DNA of 64,000 nucleotides from Mycobacterium florentinum (GTDB taxonomy: Bacteria > Actinomycetota > Actinomycetes > Mycobacteriales > Mycobacteriaceae), in NCBI RefSeq assembly GCF_010730355.1, contig NZ_AP022576.1, positions 248,001 through 312,000 on the forward strand. The letters are read 5' to 3'. The notes under the pieces were generated by a model. The model was not told the origin of the DNA, did no database searches, and saw only the letters and a list, made by a program, of their open reading frames with translations. Shown one piece after another: positions 62,215-64,000 of the stretch. The position numbers and the translations under genes are program-made. Every line of letters begins with the position of its first letter. Position 1 is the stretch's first letter.

Positions 62215-63342
62215 ATGACGCTCACCCAAGAGAAGACAGTGACGCGAAAGCCGCCGGCCGAGCGGAAGTATCGCGTAATTCAATGGGGCGTAGGCAATGT
62301 CGGGACAGTGGCGCTGCGACATTTTGCCCACAACCCGGCCTACGAACTGGTCGGAGTGCTCTGCAATCGTCCGGAAAAGGTCGGCAAGGATGCCGGCGAG
62401 CTCTGCGGCAAGCCGCCGACCGGAGTGCTGGCGACCGACGACAAGGCGACCATCGAAGCTATTGATGCCGACTGCGTGTTCTACGCGCCACTGTGGTCTG
62501 ACCCCGATGAAGTCTGCCGCCTGCTGCGCGGTGGGAAGAACGTGGTCGCATCGGGCGGCGCATGGTGGTATCGAACCGAACACAGTCAAGCGGACATCGA
62601 CAAGATCCACGCCGCGTGCCTGGAGGGCGGTACGTCGTTCCATGCGGGCGGCATCAACCCCGGATTCGCGGGGGACCTGCTCGTTCTGACGCTGGCCCGG
62701 ATTGTCAGCCAAATCGACACCATCCACATCTACGAAGTCGTGAATTTCGGCAGGGACACCCTGAAGTACCTGCACGAGATGGGGATGGGCAGCGATCCCG
62801 CCGGGTTCGAGGACGGCCCGAATCTACTGGGTCAAGCGTGGCCGCTGTTCGCCCAGTCGATGGCAATGATCGTGGAAGGCATGGGCAAGACGGTCGACAA
62901 GTACACGACCGAGGTGGAGCTCGGGGTCGCCACGCGTGACATCGCGTTCGAGGGATCCGAGACCAGCGACATGCCGGGCTTCAAGGGCGTGATCGAGAAG
63001 GGTACCGTCGCCCGCCAGCATCACAAATGGACGGCGTGGGTGGACGCCAAGCCGCTGGTCGTCTTTCACGAGATCTACACGATGGACACGTTCGATGCGA
63101 TTGAACCACAAGAGGATTGGCCGCAGCATTATCACTACCGCATCGTGATCGAGGGCGATTCGTCCACCGAGCTGATTCTGCAAGGGGCTCAGGACCCGGA
63201 CGGTGGCTACGCGTTGCCCGGCTACACCTGGACCGCGATGGGCCCCGCGAATGCGATTCCCGCTGTCTGCGACGCGGCGCCGGGGTTCATGTCCCACAAC
63301 GAACTGGGACTGATGCCGCTGCGCGGCGTGATACGACCATGA
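62215..63342 (+). CDS. DapB-fold NAD(P)-dependent dehydrogenase, second copy
   Basis: 375 aa from the ATG at 62215, with AAAGGAG upstream; an upstream ATG at 62161 is inside the promoter and is rejected. Rossmann motif YRVIQWGVGNVGTVALRHFA, then DAGELCGKPPTGV, and a GGINPGFAGDLL block, paralogous to the gene at 56219-57286. Likely works on a carbonyl/alcohol intermediate of the same pathway. It is divergent from the membrane-complex operon and shares its control region. Confidence 0.82.
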   Translation: MTLTQEKTVTRKPPAERKYRVIQWGVGNVGTVALRHFAHNPAYELVGVLCNRPEKVGKDAGELCGKPPTGVLATDDKATIEAIDADCVFYAPLWSDPDEVCRLLRGGKNVVASGGAWWYRTEHSQADIDKIHAACLEGGTSFHAGGINPGFAGDLLVLTLARIVSQIDTIHIYEVVNFGRDTLKYLHEMGMGSDPAGFEDGPNLLGQAWPLFAQSMAMIVEGMGKTVDKYTTEVELGVATRDIAFEGSETSDMPGFKGVIEKGTVARQHHKWTAWVDAKPLVVFHEIYTMDTFDAIEPQEDWPQHYHYRIVIEGDSSTELILQGAQDPDGGYALPGYTWTAMGPANAIPAVCDAAPGFMSHNELGLMPLRGVIRP

Positions 63343-63352
63343 CGCGCCGGCG

Positions 63353-63952
63353 TCACGGCCGAAGACTGCGTAAATTCCTGGCGACGTAATCTTCCAGCAG
63401 GGTGTGGCCGGTCGGCCAATGGTTCGTGGTGATCAACAGTGCGTAGAGCCCGAGTAGGAAGAACACCGCGCTGTTCATGGGATTGACTTGCGGGTCCGCC
63501 TCGCCGCGTTCTTGAGCCAGCGCGATCTCCTGGGCGACCAACACGACCAAGGGGTGGTCCCGGCCGTCTTCGGTAGGCGGACGGGTTTGTGAGAAGTGCA
63601 GCGCAAGAAAGTCATTGAAGAGCAGATAGCCCAGTCGATGTTCCAATCCGACCACCAGGCGAACCGCCTCGTCCAGGGCGGATGCGAGGTTGTGCTCGGA
63701 CTTCAAGAATTGCGCGAACTGTTTGGCAATGCGCGCCTCTTCGCGGTGCTCGAGCTCCAGCAGCACGTGTTCCTTGGTGGGGAAGTGGAAGAAGAAGGTT
63801 CCGTGGGCGACTCCGGCGGCGGCGACGATCGCACTGACGTCGGCCTCGGCCATCCCGGCGCGGGCGAACTCCGCGATTGAGGCGCCCATCAAGCGCTCTC
63901 GCGTCTGTAAGCGCTTGGCTTCTCGCGCAGACACCCGATCCGTGACAGCCAT
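63353..63952 (-). CDS. TetR-family transcriptional regulator
   Basis: 199 aa from the ATG at 63952, with AAGGAA upstream. The N-terminal helix-turn-helix is evident (LMGASIAEFARAGMAEADVSAIVAAAGVAHGTFFFHFPTKEHVLLELE). The C-terminal ligand domain is helical. Converges with the DapB-fold gene with only 10 bases between. The likely repressor for the CTGACTT operators at 61990 and 62104. Confidence 0.85.
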   Translation of the reverse strand: MAVTDRVSAREAKRLQTRERLMGASIAEFARAGMAEADVSAIVAAAGVAHGTFFFHFPTKEHVLLELEHREEARIAKQFAQFLKSEHNLASALDEAVRLVVGLEHRLGYLLFNDFLALHFSQTRPPTEDGRDHPLVVLVAQEIALAQERGEADPQVNPMNSAVFFLLGLYALLITTNHWPTGHTLLEDYVARNLRSLRP

Positions 63953-63960
63953 TTCATTTC

Positions 63961-63986
63961 CTTACAGTTGACCCGACTCATGTAAG
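63961..63986. promoter_or_regulatory. inverted repeat in front of the TetR gene
   Basis: CTTACA and TGTAAG, 14 bases apart, in the promoter region of the regulator, 8 bases from its start. It may be an autoregulatory site, but the arms differ from the CTGACTT operators, so this is weak. Confidence 0.35.
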
Positions 63987-64000
63987 AGTATCGAGGCTAA

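Overview
The window is chromosomal DNA of a slow-growing mycobacterium. It is GC-rich, with many GTG starts and ATGA-type gene overlaps. It carries a PPE protein, a two-module Pks12, RbpA, SigC and a cob gene set whose relatives lie in the same neighbourhood in M. tuberculosis (roughly Rv2047c to Rv2074, here inverted and interrupted). I cannot name the species. Family comparisons are from memory; no search was run.

Positions 1-9120 form an AT-richer accessory island related to the type VII secretion (ESX) world. A minus-strand operon (6152 to beyond 1) encodes a remnant peptide, a 512-aa protein with a helical ESX-like N-terminus, two small membrane proteins, a Gly/Pro-rich protein, a membrane-anchored protein and an Ala/Pro-rich protein of the Rv3899c type. 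Divergent from it is an 823-aa protein with a CpnT-like N-terminal channel domain. Its C-terminal toxin is not the NAD glycohydrolase of CpnT but an R-S-ExE ADP-ribosyltransferase. A small acidic gene, a candidate antitoxin, follows.

Positions 9130-26154 hold the cobalamin block: Rv2074-like reductase, SDR, cobL-cobM-cobK, sigC with an upstream zinc-finger anti-sigma-like gene, a PPE-PPW protein, cobIJ-cobH-cobG, a Baeyer-Villiger-type monooxygenase, a 13E12-family HNH protein with a LexA-like box, and cobN.

Positions 26151-37945 hold a four-gene SDR/TetR/sulfotransferase/DUF1214 operon with a perfect 12-bp-arm operator, then F420-type reductase, DJ-1/PfpI protein, dienelactone hydrolase, fxsA, amidohydrolase, lnt and ppm1 (separated by one in-frame stop codon), and rbpA.

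Positions 38276-53396 hold pks12, the mycoketide synthase, behind a leader with three hairpins, and the Rv2047c-like epimerase/PEP-mobile-domain fusion.

Positions 53384-63986 hold a long minus-strand operon: two paralogous polytopic membrane proteins, two tiny single-helix proteins (34 and 42 aa), a NorQ/CbbQ-type AAA+ ATPase, a NorD-type VWA protein, a one-helix protein, a DapB-fold dehydrogenase, two P450s and a VOC protein. A divergent second DapB-fold dehydrogenase, a TetR regulator and matching palindromes complete it. This looks like an undescribed membrane metalloenzyme system with its own assembly ATPase. Together with the CpnT-like ADP-ribosylating toxin it is the most interesting content of the window.
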